Shown: one piece after another, positions 1 through 8,885 of the stretch
Position numbering within the stretch: position 1 is the stretch's first letter
How the letters are laid out: each line of letters opens with the position of its first letter
Source of the DNA: Lachnospiraceae bacterium
GTDB taxonomy: Bacteria > Bacillota > Clostridia > Lachnospirales > Lachnospiraceae
Direction of reading: 5' to 3'
Assembly: GCA_022845895.1 (NCBI GenBank)
Contig: AP025573.1
Coordinates: 4,002,501-4,066,500 of the forward strand
Length of the DNA: 64,000 bases
Notes under the pieces: generated by a model
Database searches by the model: none
Seen by the model: only the letters and a program-made list of their open reading frames with translations
What the model was told of the DNA's origin: nothing
Translations under genes and position numbers: made by a program

Positions 1-1151
1 TGACTTCCAACACAGCCACAGCAGGATACTCTCTCCATGCGCCGGCCGGTTTCCAGATCCATATGGCGGAGCGCGCGGGCAAGACGGCGCATCCCATTCT
101 CTACATCTCCGACCGACGTCATCGCCAGCACATATGTACCAGCCGCCATCTCCATCTGTAAATGATAATCCTCCAGAAGTGCTTTGTAAAGCATCTGCCC
201 GGTCATATCTGTATTCTTCACCGATATGATTATCTTGGAACGGTCAAAATGCTCTGTCTCAGCGATATGCAGAAACTTAAGCTCTCTCAGCTCCTGCCGT
301 GTACGCTCCAGCATCTCCACATAAGATTCGAATATATCCTCGCTCCGTCTCTCCAGTAGGTCGATACAGGAATCTATACTTGCCATCAATACATAGGACG
401 GGCTGCTCGTCTGCAGCATGTGCAGGTAATCTCTCACCTTTCCCCGGTCCACAAGCTTTCCGTTCATATGCAGCAGTGCCGTCTGAGTCAGTGACGGCAG
501 CGTTTTGTGCAGACTGTGTATAACGATGTCGGCTCCTTTTGTATTGGAATTCTCTGGAAAATAAGGATGAAATCCGAAGTGTGCCCCATGAGCTTCATCG
601 ACGATCAGCGGAACCCCTTTTTCATGGGCAGTGGCGGCGATGGATTCGACATCCGATACGACGCCGTCATAAGTCGGCGAGACAATGATAACCGCCCGTA
701 TATGGGGATACCTTTCTAAAGCACGCTTTACATCCCCGGCAGATATCTCCGTATTCAGACATGCATCTGTGCGGAATCCCGGATATAAATAAACAGGCTC
801 TAACTCATTCAGATATATAGCATGATACACGGACTTGTGGCAGTTTCTTGCCACAAGTACCGTGTCTCCTTTTGTAGTCACGCCCGCAACAGCGCTTAAG
901 ATTCCTACCGTGCTCCCATTGACAAGGAAATGAGTCTCCTCCGCCTGATAGACCAGTGCCGCCCTTGCCTGGGCCTCCTTCAGCATTCCATGCGCATGGT
1001 GCAGGTCATCAAAGCCCTCGATCTCCGTAATGTCAATCTGGTACGGTATAGAGGATTCGATCATGTCCGTATTCCTCTTATGGCCTGGCATATGGAAGCC
1101 GTAGAAATCAGAATTACTATATTCACTTAACTTATCATAAATTGTGTTCAT
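1..1151 (-). CDS. Orn/Lys/Arg decarboxylase family protein (partial, C-terminus beyond window)
   Basis: This is a PLP-dependent fold-type I decarboxylase of the Orn/Lys/Arg class, which removes CO2 from a basic amino acid to give a polyamine or diamine. The frame runs without a stop from the ATG at 1151 to the left edge, about 383 residues. It opens with MNTIYDKLSEYSN and a GFHMPGHKR motif typical of the family, and has the PLP-lysine motif SLHKTLPSLTQ with the lysine at about residue 216. An upstream in-frame TGA limits any N-terminal extension. No strong ribosome site precedes the ATG. The family member (arginine, lysine or ornithine) cannot be told from this part. The C-terminal 100 or so residues lie outside the window. 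The family call is firm and the substrate is unknown. Confidence 0.88.
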   Translation of the reverse strand, partial: MNTIYDKLSEYSNSDFYGFHMPGHKRNTDMIESSIPYQIDITEIEGFDDLHHAHGMLKEAQARAALVYQAEETHFLVNGSTVGILSAVAGVTTKGDTVLVARNCHKSVYHAIYLNELEPVYLYPGFRTDACLNTEISAGDVKRALERYPHIRAVIIVSPTYDGVVSDVESIAATAHEKGVPLIVDEAHGAHFGFHPYFPENSNTKGADIVIHSLHKTLPSLTQTALLHMNGKLVDRGKVRDYLHMLQTSSPSYVLMASIDSCIDLLERRSEDIFESYVEMLERTRQELRELKFLHIAETEHFDRSKIIISVKNTDMTGQMLYKALLEDYHLQMEMAAGTYVLAMTSVGDVENGMRRLARALRHMDLETGRRMERVSCCGCVGS

Positions 1152-1183
1152 ATAACGCTGTAGCTTTCTCTTAGTGTATGCTC

Positions 1184-1204
1184 ACCGGACTGCTGCAGTC
1201 CGGT
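1184..1204. repeat. Perfect 8-bp inverted repeat between pgi and the decarboxylase
   Basis: ACCGGACT and AGTCCGGT face each other around a 5-base GCTGC loop. It lies just past the pgi stop. On the minus strand no T-run follows, so it is at best a weak terminator or an RNA-stabilising hairpin. Confidence 0.4.
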
Positions 1205-1213
1205 CGGGCAGTC

Positions 1214-2563
1214 TTATAATCTCTTCAGCAGCTCTTCTCTTTCTTTTTCAAAACCAGGTTTGCCGAGAAGCGCAAACATATTCTTCTTGTAACTCTCAAC
1301 GCCCGGCTGGTTAAATGGATTCACCCCAAGGATGTATCCGCTCACGCCGCACGCGAACTCGAAGAAGTAGAACAGCTGACCAAGCGAAAATTCATCCTGC
1401 TTCGGTATATTGACTATCAGGTTCGGCACATTACCGTCCGTATGGGCAAGAATGGTACCGTTCATGGCACTTTTATTAACAAAGTCAACATTCTTCCCTG
1501 CAAGGTAATTCAACCCGTCCAGATCAACCGGTTCTTCCTGAAGGATAATCTCTTCTGCCGACTCCTCCACATTCAGCACCGTCTCATACATGATACGGCT
1601 TCCGTCCTGGATGAACTGGCCCATGGAGTGCAGGTCGGTAGTAAGATCCACGGACGCGGGGTAGATTCCCTTCTGGTCCTTGCCCTCGCTCTCGCCATAT
1701 AGCTGCTTCCACCATTCAGATACATAGTGGAGGCTTGGCTCATAATTTGCCAGAATCTCCACCATCTTTCCCTTTCGGTGGAGTATGTTGCGGACGGCTG
1801 CGTAAAGCATGGCGTCATTTTCTTCAAATGGGGCATCCAGAGCCATCTTCCGGCCTGAAGCGGCGCCCTCCATCAGCTTATCGATATCCGCTCCGCTTAC
1901 CGCGATGGGAAGAAGTCCAACTGCCGTTAGCACGGAGAAGCGTCCGCCTACATCGTCCGGCACGACAAAGGAATCATACCCTTCCTCGTCGGCAAGGTTC
2001 TTGAGCGCCCCTCTCGCCTTGTCCGTCGTCGCATAAATCCGCTTCCCTGCTTCAGCCTTACCATATCTCTTCTCCAGCAATTCCTTAAAAATACGAAATG
2101 CTATGGCCGGCTCTGTCGTCGTCCCCGATTTGGAGATGATATTCACTGAGAAATCCCGTTCTCCAATTACGTCGATCAGATGCTTCAGATATGTACTGCT
2201 GATGCTGTTTCCTACATAATATATTTCAGGCGTCTTCCTGACTTTTTTAGAAACCATGTTATAAAAGTTATGGCGAAGAAATTCAATCGCGGCCCTCGCC
2301 CCGAGATAGGAACCTCCGATACCGATTACAAGCAGTACTTCGGAATCAGACTGGATTCTCTCTGCGGCTTTTTTAATCCGCGCAAATTCTTCTTTATCAT
2401 AGTCAACAGGAAGGTCAATCCACCCAAGGAAATCATTCCCCGCCCCTTCTCTTGAAAGAAGCTCTGCTTTCGCCTGCTCTGCAATGTTCTTCATGGACTT
2501 CAGTTCATGATTGCAGATAAATGTCTCTGCTTTCGAATAGTCAAATGTTACTTTATTCTCCAT
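1214..2563 (-). CDS. pgi: Glucose-6-phosphate isomerase
   Basis: Cytosolic glycolytic and gluconeogenic enzyme that interconverts glucose-6-phosphate and fructose-6-phosphate. The 449-residue length matches the short Firmicute form. The sugar-phosphate binding segment [13 protein letters not shown] lies near residues 79-91, and [10 protein letters not shown] near residue 145 is the phosphate-binding SIS loop. The [10 protein letters not shown] segment near the C-terminus carries the conserved lysine. The ATG has an AAGGG site 5 bases upstream. It sits 62 bases before the decarboxylase in the same direction and could be co-transcribed with it, though a small inverted repeat lies in the gap. 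Nothing odd was seen. Confidence 0.97.
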   Translation of the reverse strand: MENKVTFDYSKAETFICNHELKSMKNIAEQAKAELLSREGAGNDFLGWIDLPVDYDKEEFARIKKAAERIQSDSEVLLVIGIGGSYLGARAAIEFLRHNFYNMVSKKVRKTPEIYYVGNSISSTYLKHLIDVIGERDFSVNIISKSGTTTEPAIAFRIFKELLEKRYGKAEAGKRIYATTDKARGALKNLADEEGYDSFVVPDDVGGRFSVLTAVGLLPIAVSGADIDKLMEGAASGRKMALDAPFEENDAMLYAAVRNILHRKGKMVEILANYEPSLHYVSEWWKQLYGESEGKDQKGIYPASVDLTTDLHSMGQFIQDGSRIMYETVLNVEESAEEIILQEEPVDLDGLNYLAGKNVDFVNKSAMNGTILAHTDGNVPNLIVNIPKQDEFSLGQLFYFFEFACGVSGYILGVNPFNQPGVESYKKNMFALLGKPGFEKEREELLKRL

Positions 2564-2628
2564 AGTGACCCTTCCCTTCTATCTTAAAGTATATATCTAA
2601 TTCATTTTAGCAGATCGGGAAGTTTTAA

Positions 2629-3552
2629 TCAAGCCATAAACTCTTCCAGAATCTGACGGATAAGCACATCTTTGGCCAGCGGTTCCTGCTTCTTCTCCGG
2701 CTTCTTTTCTTCTTTTATCTGCACCGGTTCCTTTTTCATCTGAACTGGTTCCTTTATCATCTGCACCGGTTCTCTTACCTCTTCTTTGATCACCTTTTCA
2801 GCCATTGCTCTAATCGGATCCTTCACATCCGGAACATCATACGGTTCCGGCATGACAGGAGGCGTAATCTCCGGCTTCGTTGACGGAGACGGCACTTCCC
2901 GTTCCGGCATCGGCCGCTCCGGCGTACCCCGCTTGTCCTCCTTCTTTTCTTCCGCTTCGATAGCCTTGTCAGAAACTGCCCCAAACTCTACAGCAGGCGA
3001 CTCCGGCGCCATGACCTTCAGTTCTTTCTGGTATGTCTTTTCATAGCGGTGTAGACAAACATTTTCCAGATAATCTACCATATAGTTTCTTACGGCGTCC
3101 AGCCTGTAATTCTCATCTGTCGTCAGGTGGAAGAGAAAGACCAGGATTGCTAGCCCTGCGCCTGTTGCACCTGTCTTCAGCACCATATCCTGCATCCCGT
3201 TCACGACATACTGAAGCGCCGCACCGGCAGCGCCGATGAGCAGGCACATACCTGCCGCTGCTTTCTCCATGCGCCTCCAGCTATGAAGCTTCATTCCTGC
3301 GGTACGGTATTCATACAGATACTTGTCCACAAACACGTTGACATTCTCCACGGTGTCGCTGATCATACATGCATGTTCAAACTTGGCACGAACAAGGCGC
3401 ATGAGCGGATGTGTACTCTTATTCATATTTCCGGCTGCACGCACCATACGCTTCAGGGTAACATTCACGATCAGTTTGCTGATAATCCCCAATACTGTCA
3501 TAACTCCCATAAGCACAAATAAAATATGCTTGTCCAATATAAATTCTAACAT
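2629..3552 (-). CDS. Membrane protein of unknown function with Pro/Glu/Lys-rich tail
   Basis: I do not recognise a named family. I place the start at MLEFILDKHI (3552) because GAAGGAGGG lies 7 bases upstream; the longer reading from 3615 has no such site. The 307-residue protein has an N-terminal membrane segment (about residues 7-28), then a soluble stretch rich in basic and aromatic residues, two more hydrophobic segments (about 100-140), and a C-terminal third low in complexity. That tail contains runs of EKKE and PVQMKKEPVQIKEE repeats and ends in a helix-like LIRQILEEFMA. It resembles conserved Lachnospiraceae membrane proteins of no known role. It stands alone between pgi and mtnN. Confidence 0.7.
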   Translation of the reverse strand: MLEFILDKHILFVLMGVMTVLGIISKLIVNVTLKRMVRAAGNMNKSTHPLMRLVRAKFEHACMISDTVENVNVFVDKYLYEYRTAGMKLHSWRRMEKAAAGMCLLIGAAGAALQYVVNGMQDMVLKTGATGAGLAILVFLFHLTTDENYRLDAVRNYMVDYLENVCLHRYEKTYQKELKVMAPESPAVEFGAVSDKAIEAEEKKEDKRGTPERPMPEREVPSPSTKPEITPPVMPEPYDVPDVKDPIRAMAEKVIKEEVREPVQMIKEPVQMKKEPVQIKEEKKPEKKQEPLAKDVLIRQILEEFMA

Positions 3553-3682
3553 AAAAAAGCCCTCCTTCTTGATTCGATTATAACCGAAGTCATGAAAGAG
3601 AGCGTCAAAAACCATTCTACATAATCCGCCTCCCGACAGGGGAAATCCTGTCTAATCCGTTCAGATCTTCCCGAGGCACCAT

Positions 3683-4375
3683 TTAGATCATTTCCACCAA
3701 CTGCTTTACAAGCCTTATGCTGTGTACGATTGCCAGCTTCTCAAACGCGGGATAGTCCATAGTGGCACTGTTGTCGGCTTTGTCAGAAATGGCTCGAATG
3801 ATGACATACGAAACTTTGTTCAGGTATGCGGCCTGTGCGATTCCCGCCCCTTCCATCTCTACACAGAGGGGCTGGAAGTTATCCCGTATCTTGTCTTTCA
3901 CACAGCCCGAAGATATGAACTGATCCCCGCTTGCTATCCTGCCCATAAATGTCCGGATATCGGGATTCGCCCGTCGGTTTGCCTCTACTGCTTTCTTCAC
4001 AAGATCCTCATCTGCTGGAAACGCGAGCGTATCCATCCTTGGCACCTGTCCTGCCGGATCTCCGACTGCGGTGGCATCTACATCGTGATGCAGGGCATCT
4101 GTAGAGATGACCATATCCCCGATATCAATCCGCGCGTCAAGCGAACCTGCAACTCCGGTATTGATTAGCTGGTCAACATGGAAGCAGTCAATCAATATCT
4201 GCGCACAGATTGCTGCATTCACCTTTCCAATCCCGCTCCTCACTACAACCGCATCTTTTCCACACAGGGTTCCACGGCAGAACTCCATGGATGCCCTCGT
4301 GATACTTTCCTCAATCTTCATATCCTCTTTTAACGCCGCCACTTCCTCTTCCATGGCTCCGATAATTCCAATCAT
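3683..4375 (-). CDS. mtnN: 5'-methylthioadenosine/S-adenosylhomocysteine nucleosidase
   Basis: Cytosolic hydrolase that splits adenine from MTA, SAH and 5'-deoxyadenosine, clearing inhibitors of methyltransferases and radical-SAM enzymes and feeding the activated methyl cycle. The protein has 230 residues, the usual family length. Visible signatures are MIGIIGAMEEEVAAL at the N-terminus, NTGVAGSLD near residue 76, SGDQFI near 151, VEMEGAGIAQ near 172 with the ribose-binding glutamate, and ISDKAD near 196 with the catalytic aspartate. The ATG follows AGGAGG by 6 bases. A sigma-A-type promoter lies at 4444-4472. The gene appears to be monocistronic. Confidence 0.96.
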   Translation of the reverse strand: MIGIIGAMEEEVAALKEDMKIEESITRASMEFCRGTLCGKDAVVVRSGIGKVNAAICAQILIDCFHVDQLINTGVAGSLDARIDIGDMVISTDALHHDVDATAVGDPAGQVPRMDTLAFPADEDLVKKAVEANRRANPDIRTFMGRIASGDQFISSGCVKDKIRDNFQPLCVEMEGAGIAQAAYLNKVSYVIIRAISDKADNSATMDYPAFEKLAIVHSIRLVKQLVEMI

Positions 4376-4443
4376 ATCTATCCTCCTGGCCCGATATATT
4401 CTATATATTATAGGAATGTGCCTTCCGGCTACTGCTTTGTCTC

Positions 4444-4472
4444 ATTATAGTGGATGGCATGCTGCTTTGCAA
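4444..4472 (-). promoter_or_regulatory. Sigma-A-type promoter of mtnN
   Basis: On the minus strand TTGCAA (4472-4467), a 17-base spacer and a perfect TATAAT (4449-4444) stand about 70 bases before the mtnN start. Confidence 0.7.
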
Positions 4473-4554
4473 GGTGATGTAATTACATATGGTAATTTTA
4501 AGATATCTTTGTTATAATTCCTTATGTAAATTTATGTATTGTTGCACAAAAGCC

Positions 4555-4602
4555 ATTCAATAATCGTATCTTATTGAATACGGTTTATGTAATAAACATA
4601 AT
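4555..4602 (+). promoter_or_regulatory. Promoter of the TSCPD gene overlapped by an inverted repeat
   Basis: TTGAAT (4574-4579), 17 bases, then CATAAT (4597-4602) form a promoter for the gene at 4635. The -35 box is inside a perfect 9-bp inverted repeat, ATTCAATAA (4555-4563) and TTATTGAAT (4571-4579), which could be an operator. Confidence 0.5.
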
Positions 4603-4634
4603 GTATATTAGACGATATCCAGGAGGAAAGTATT

Positions 4635-4880
4635 ATGGAATATAGGCCACATGGTGTCTGTTCACGGCTTATCAGGCTGGACGTGGAAGATGACATTATT
4701 CAAAATGTGCAGTTTGTAGGGGGATGCAGTGGAAACGCCCAGGGAATCTCCAGACTTGTAAAAGGCATGAAGGTAGAAGACGCAATCGAACGTATGGAAG
4801 GCATCGACTGTGGAGGTAAGGGTACGTCCTGCCCGGATCAGCTCGCCAAAGCGTTGAAGATAGCGACAGACCGGTTATAG
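4635..4880 (+). CDS. TSCPD domain protein (TIGR03905 type)
   Basis: An 81-residue protein that is essentially one TSCPD domain. This domain is also found at the C-terminus of some adenosylcobalamin-dependent ribonucleotide reductases, where it carries conserved cysteines. Visible here are the GVCSRLI start, FVGGCSGNAQGISRLV near residues 27-42, and the closing IDCGGKGTSCPDQLA. The four cysteines and the glycines suggest metal or redox function, but the role of the stand-alone form is not established. AGGAGGA precedes the ATG by about 7 bases. It has its own promoter and no cotranscribed neighbour. Confidence 0.88.
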   Translation: MEYRPHGVCSRLIRLDVEDDIIQNVQFVGGCSGNAQGISRLVKGMKVEDAIERMEGIDCGGKGTSCPDQLAKALKIATDRL

Positions 4881-4964
4881 CTCACCCCTGCTTCGACGGG
4901 GAAAGGATACAAAGCTGGGGAGCCTTGTATCCTCTCATGATTAGTCCTTTAGTTCTTTTGGTAT

Positions 4965-5100
4965 CCGAAGGAACCGCAGTAAGCACCGCTCGCGACGACT
5001 TTAGCTCGTTACGTGAGCCTACGGTTTCTCAATGTAAGGTCGAAATTATTGTTAATAGTTTCTCCTGCACCGCAAGCGGTGCTTACTGCAGTCCCTTCGG
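4965..5100. repeat. 136-bp non-coding element with 26-bp terminal inverted repeats
   Basis: The arms 4965-4990 and 5075-5100 match in reverse complement at 24 of 26 bases; the inner 15 bases (GCAGTAAGCACCGCT) are perfect. The right arm also takes part in a local hairpin, GCACCGC-AA-GCGGTGC (5067-5082). No reading frame of note crosses it. It could be a MITE-like remnant or a structured RNA. No target duplication is obvious. Confidence 0.6.
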
Positions 5101-5158
5101 ACGGTGCATTAAATGTTGTTTTGTTGCTTTAGAGATTTTGGATTCAAGTTGATAATAC

Positions 5159-5641
5159 CTACGGTTCTTCGATGAAAATTCCATTAGTGAATGAGCTACT
5201 CACATCATTATTGGCTGAGTGAATGCATCTTACCCTATAATAGTATCCACCTTCAACTGTGACTTGTCTATTAGCTGATACTCTATCCGCATTGAGATTT
5301 TCCTTTTCCCAATTTGCACAATACTCCCAGGAACCATTTTCTCCTGCAATTCTTTCAATAATAACAGCAATTTTGACTTTATCTACAGTATGAGCCGCAA
5401 CGGTTGTCCCACCCGCATAAATACTTCCAGGTCCTAATCGTACAACTTTAGAATAGCCATTCAGGAGATCAATCCCCCTTGTCGTTTTCATTGCATACCC
5501 TATAGATTCATTATCGTATGTAAGATAGGAACCATCAACAATTGGAATGTCTGATGATGCTTTTGTATCAGTTACGTTAGCAACTAAAAGACTCAGGAAT
5601 AATATCAAAGTGGAACACATTGATATTATCTTTTTTTTCAT
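5159..5641 (-). CDS. Small secreted protein, probably DUF6147 family
   Basis: A 160-residue exported protein. The ATG at 5641 follows GGAGG by 6 bases and is preferred to the in-frame TTG six bases earlier, which would leave no spacing. The N-terminus is a Sec signal: KKKIISMC, then a hydrophobic core SLLVANVTDTKAS with a likely cut after about residue 30. The mature part is about 130 residues and predicted beta-rich, with SYLTYDNESIGYAMKTTRG and VEGGYYYRVRCIHSA. I place it in DUF6147 from memory of similar proteins, with moderate certainty. Function is unknown. It follows a DUF4367 gene in the same direction with a 71-base gap and may be co-regulated. Confidence 0.7.
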   Translation of the reverse strand: MKKKIISMCSTLILFLSLLVANVTDTKASSDIPIVDGSYLTYDNESIGYAMKTTRGIDLLNGYSKVVRLGPGSIYAGGTTVAAHTVDKVKIAVIIERIAGENGSWEYCANWEKENLNADRVSANRQVTVEGGYYYRVRCIHSANNDVSSSFTNGIFIEEP

Positions 5642-5712
5642 CCTCAACCTCCATACTTACCTTTGCCCTCATATATAAAGACACATAGCTCGACAAAAAC
5701 TGACGCATTTTT

Positions 5713-6540
5713 TTAAAAAAAATACAAATAATTTAAAATCTTTACGAAATCTTTTTTATCAAAAGTTCCATTTATAAAATATTCTAATCCTTTATACTCA
5801 AAACTAGCAGAAAATCTTTCTGCCTTAGAACCATCTGTACTATATTCTTTTACTTTAATATCACAACCCTTTATTTCTTTAGTCCACTTATTCGTTACAT
5901 TATCTTCAATGTCAATTGCCCAAGATGCCTCCCTATATGAGGCATTTATATAAAAGGAAACCTTTTCATTATTTATTTTATAGTATATTTCAGCCGTTTG
6001 TAATTGCTTATCAAGTGCACTACTATCAAATACCATCCCTTCAATACATGGAACTACTCTAACAATATCACAACCGAATGTATCTTTAATCTCCTGATAA
6101 GCATTTTCCTCCTTCTCCTCGATTGAAAGGTAATTATCCTCACTTGAATCTACCTGTGATATTTCTCTATCTCCCACAACGCTATTCATTAATTTAATAA
6201 TCCTCTCCGGTCCACCCATGCTTGTCACACCGATGGCCATAGCCAGGACAAGTGCCGCCGCGAGGCTCAGATACACTTTCCTCTTCTTCCGCGTTTTCTT
6301 TACCTGTATCTTTCGTCCAAGCTCGAGCGCCTTTCTGTCCTCTTCGGGTAGAAGGGAATATAACCTTTCCTTCTCATAATCATTTATATTTTCGTTTATA
6401 TTTGAACGTATTTCTTCTGTGATTTTGGCCGTAACAACTTCATCCGCACAGTATGCCTCTACGTCTTTTTCAATGCTGTCTGCTTCTTTATGGAACTCTT
6501 TTTGTATCAGCTGTTCCGTGTTGTCTAGTTTTTCTTTCAT
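5713..6540 (-). CDS. DUF4367-type membrane protein, probable anti-sigma factor
   Basis: A 275-residue protein with a charged cytosolic N-terminal part (residues 1-85), one membrane segment (YLSLAAALVLAMAIGVTSM, about 90-108) and an extracytoplasmic C-terminal domain that resembles DUF4367. The cytosolic half has EEDRKALELGRKIQVKK, a pattern often seen in anti-sigma factors next to ECF sigma genes. In this family such proteins usually follow their sigma gene directly. Here the only nearby ECF gene (7831-8373) is on the same strand but separated by murG on the other strand. AGAGG lies 6 bases before the ATG. Role as anti-sigma is inference from topology and neighbourhood. Confidence 0.7.
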   Translation of the reverse strand: MKEKLDNTEQLIQKEFHKEADSIEKDVEAYCADEVVTAKITEEIRSNINENINDYEKERLYSLLPEEDRKALELGRKIQVKKTRKKRKVYLSLAAALVLAMAIGVTSMGGPERIIKLMNSVVGDREISQVDSSEDNYLSIEEKEENAYQEIKDTFGCDIVRVVPCIEGMVFDSSALDKQLQTAEIYYKINNEKVSFYINASYREASWAIDIEDNVTNKWTKEIKGCDIKVKEYSTDGSKAERFSASFEYKGLEYFINGTFDKKDFVKILNYLYFF

Positions 6541-6649
6541 ATACTTACCTCTTTTTATACCTGCCTTTTCTCTTACTCTTGACCAATCCCCCTGTAAACG
6601 TATATTATAAAGGTAACGAAATGCCTGCTGTGGGCATTATTTATACTTA

Positions 6650-6677
6650 TTGAACGGTAAGTTCAATATGATATAGT
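6650..6677 (+). promoter_or_regulatory. Likely murG promoter with inverted repeat over the -35
   Basis: TTGAAC (6650-6655), 16 bases, then TATAGT (6672-6677). TTGAAC is mirrored by GTTCAA at 6661-6666, giving a 6-bp inverted repeat with a 5-base gap that could bind a regulator. Confidence 0.45.
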
Positions 6678-6707
6678 ATACGTATATATCAAGATTGGGA
6701 GGTCACT

Positions 6708-7775
6708 ATGAAACGTATCATCTTAACCGGCGGCGGTACGGCGGGCCATGTTACTCCGAATATCGCCCTTCTTCCGCGTCTCAAAGAATTACAATATGAT
6801 GTACATTATATCGGTTCTTACAACGGCATTGAAAAAGAACTGATTGAACAGTTCGGCATTCCTTACCATGGAATCTCTTCTGGAAAGCTGCGCCGTTATT
6901 TCAGCGTCCAGAATTTTACAGATCCATTCCGTGTAGTTAAGGGGTTGGGAGAAGCCAAGAAGCTCGTCAAAATATTGAAGCCAGACGTCATCTTTTCTAA
7001 GGGAGGGTTCGTTTCCGTACCGGTAGTGATGGCCGGGAAAAGACGCCATGTGCCTACAATTATTCACGAATCAGACATGACACCCGGTCTTGCCAACAAA
7101 CTGTCCATTCCTTCTGCAACGAAAGTATGTTGTAATTTTCCCGAGACGTTAGAACATCTTCCCGCAGGAAAAGCCATCCTCACCGGTTCTCCTATCCGTC
7201 AGGAGCTATTGTCCGGAGATAGGTTCAAGGCCCGCGAGTTCCTTGGATTCCAATCGGATAAGCCTGTTATACTCATAATAGGCGGAAGCCTCGGTTCTGT
7301 TGCGGTCAATGACGCCGTGCGCTCCGTGCTCCCAGAATTATTAAAATCATATCAGGTTGTCCATCTGTGCGGGCGGGGCAAAATTGATGAATCTCTGAAG
7401 GGTTTAGAAGGTTATGCGCAGTTCGAGTACATTAAGGAGGAGTTGAAGGACTTGTTTGCGCTCACGGATATCGTCATATCGCGTGCCGGCGCTAACGCCA
7501 TATGTGAACTGCTGGCACTTCACAAGCCCAACCTGCTTATACCTCTTTCCGCCAACGCAAGCCGTGGCGACCAGATTCTGAATGCCCGTTCTTTTGAACG
7601 CCAGGGATTCAGTGTCGTGCTGGAAGAGGAAGAACTGGACAAAGACATCCTTTTAGCCTCTATCAACCGTTTATATGAGCACAAGGATTCTTACATTGAA
7701 GCGATGAAGAAATCCTCTCAACAAAACTCTATCGATACAATCATAGATTTGATTGAATCCGTTGTAAACAAATAA
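6708..7775 (+). CDS. murG: Lipid II synthase MurG (UDP-GlcNAc:lipid I GlcNAc transferase)
   Basis: Peripheral membrane glycosyltransferase (GT-B fold, GT28) that adds GlcNAc to lipid I to make lipid II for peptidoglycan. The 355 residues match the family. The N-terminal glycine loop LTGGGTAGHVTPNIAL (residues 5-20) and the second loop IIGGSLGSVAVND (near 188) are clear, and SRAGANAICELLAL near 253 is the UDP-GlcNAc site. GGGAGG lies 6 bases upstream of the ATG. The gene is alone, away from any mraY-murD-ftsW cluster, as in several Firmicutes that carry a separate murG. It is placed between a DUF4367 gene and an ECF sigma gene, both on the other strand. Confidence 0.95.
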   Translation: MKRIILTGGGTAGHVTPNIALLPRLKELQYDVHYIGSYNGIEKELIEQFGIPYHGISSGKLRRYFSVQNFTDPFRVVKGLGEAKKLVKILKPDVIFSKGGFVSVPVVMAGKRRHVPTIIHESDMTPGLANKLSIPSATKVCCNFPETLEHLPAGKAILTGSPIRQELLSGDRFKAREFLGFQSDKPVILIIGGSLGSVAVNDAVRSVLPELLKSYQVVHLCGRGKIDESLKGLEGYAQFEYIKEELKDLFALTDIVISRAGANAICELLALHKPNLLIPLSANASRGDQILNARSFERQGFSVVLEEEELDKDILLASINRLYEHKDSYIEAMKKSSQQNSIDTIIDLIESVVNK

Positions 7776-7802
7776 TTGGTTCCTTTATGTAACAGAATGC
7801 AG

Positions 7803-7831
7803 AAAACAGGTGTCACTGCGGCACCTGTTTT
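7803..7831. terminator. Terminator shared by murG and the ECF sigma gene
   Basis: AAAACAGGTG (7803-7812) pairs with CACCTGTTTT (7822-7831) around a 9-base loop, followed by more T. It ends murG on the plus strand and touches the stop codon of the convergent sigma gene. Confidence 0.85.
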
Positions 7832-8373
7832 TATGCTTTGCTCAATAGTTCAAACTGGTCTTCATAGTTCTTCCTAATCCATTTCTTTGCCCGATATAAC
7901 ATACTATGCAGCACTTCCACAGATACTCCCATTATCTCTGCAACTTCTCTCTGTGATTTTTCAAGACAGTAAGTCAAAGTCACGGCTTCGTACCAGCGTT
8001 CATTCAAATGGTACAGTTCTCCAAAGATATGATTAGCAAAATCTCTATACTCTTTTTCCTGAAGCCTTTTCTCAAATTCATCTTCCGTGCTTTCCATCGT
8101 CCAGTCTTCATACATTTCGTCAGATAGAATCTCACGCTTACCATCCCTTTTGAAATTGAGAGACATATTTCTTGTCGACACAACCAGCCAGGACCTTACC
8201 GCGTTCAGGTTGATATGTTCCATTACCGTATATAATTTTACAAATACGTTCTGTGCTATTTCCTCTGCCGCGTGATGGTTCCCGGTATAACGTAATGCTG
8301 TCTTGTATACAATCTTTATATTATCTTCATAGATTGCATCAAATGCTACCCTGCCTATAGACTTGATTTCCAC
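7831..8373 (-). CDS. ECF-type RNA polymerase sigma factor
   Basis: A 180-residue sigma-70 family protein. Region 2 is seen in the first 90 residues: FDAIYEDNIKIVYKTALRYTG, HHAAEEIAQNVFVKLY and WLVVSTRNMSLNFKR. Region 4 occupies about residues 115-165, with the helix-turn-helix around KSQREVAEIMGVSVEVLHSM. The start is GTG at 8373 with AAGGA 8 bases upstream. The gene ends inside the murG terminator. It should direct polymerase to a small regulon. The probable anti-sigma partner is the DUF4367 protein at 5713-6540, which is inferred, because that class is usually adjacent. The signal is unknown. Confidence 0.9.
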   Translation of the reverse strand: MEIKSIGRVAFDAIYEDNIKIVYKTALRYTGNHHAAEEIAQNVFVKLYTVMEHINLNAVRSWLVVSTRNMSLNFKRDGKREILSDEMYEDWTMESTEDEFEKRLQEKEYRDFANHIFGELYHLNERWYEAVTLTYCLEKSQREVAEIMGVSVEVLHSMLYRAKKWIRKNYEDQFELLSKA

Positions 8374-8393
8374 GTGTTCATCCTTCTTTTCTA

Positions 8394-8801
8394 CTAGTTT
8401 ATCTTAGACAGTATGTCCTGTACATCCTCATCTCTGAGCTCTCCCATCTTCCATCCGAGTCCTACCTGGTCATCTTTATGTCTTGGAATGAGATGCATGT
8501 GAAAGTGGAATACTGTCTGGCCTGCCGCCTCTCCATTGTTCTGTACGATATTATATCCGTCACAGTCCAATATATCTGTAAGCTTTGTTATCATTTTCCT
8601 TGCAAGGACCAGCACTTTGGCCGCTACCTCATCATCCAGTTCATACAGGTCCGCGTAATGCTCTTTGGGAATAATGAGTGCATGACCCTTAGATGCGGGG
8701 CTTGCATCCAGAATCACCCGGAAGTCTTCGTCTTCATACAGTGTGGCTGTCGGGATATCTCCATTTGCGAGCTTGCAGAATATACAATTTTCTTCTCTCA
8801 T
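8394..8801 (-). CDS. HIT family nucleotide-binding protein
   Basis: A 135-residue histidine-triad protein, a cytosolic hydrolase or transferase acting on nucleoside phosphoramidates or dinucleoside polyphosphates. The CIFCKLANGDIP start carries the zinc-type cysteine pair, and the triad itself is seen as QTVFHFHMHLIPR near residues 99-111, with the catalytic central histidine. AAGGAAGGG stands 7-8 bases before the ATG. It is directly upstream of the ECF sigma gene (20 bases), so the two may share a transcript. The exact substrate is not predictable. Confidence 0.95.
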   Translation of the reverse strand: MREENCIFCKLANGDIPTATLYEDEDFRVILDASPASKGHALIIPKEHYADLYELDDEVAAKVLVLARKMITKLTDILDCDGYNIVQNNGEAAGQTVFHFHMHLIPRHKDDQVGLGWKMGELRDEDVQDILSKIN

Positions 8802-8885
8802 AATTATACCCTTCCTTTTTAAATAATGATTGATTATTTACACCGCCAATGCTAAACTGTTAGTTCAGAAAGGGCGGTAATTACT

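Noticed and set aside
3616..3682. Terminator upstream of the membrane-protein gene (GACAGG...CCTGTC)
   Set aside because: Only a 6-bp stem with no T-run on the minus strand; not enough to call.
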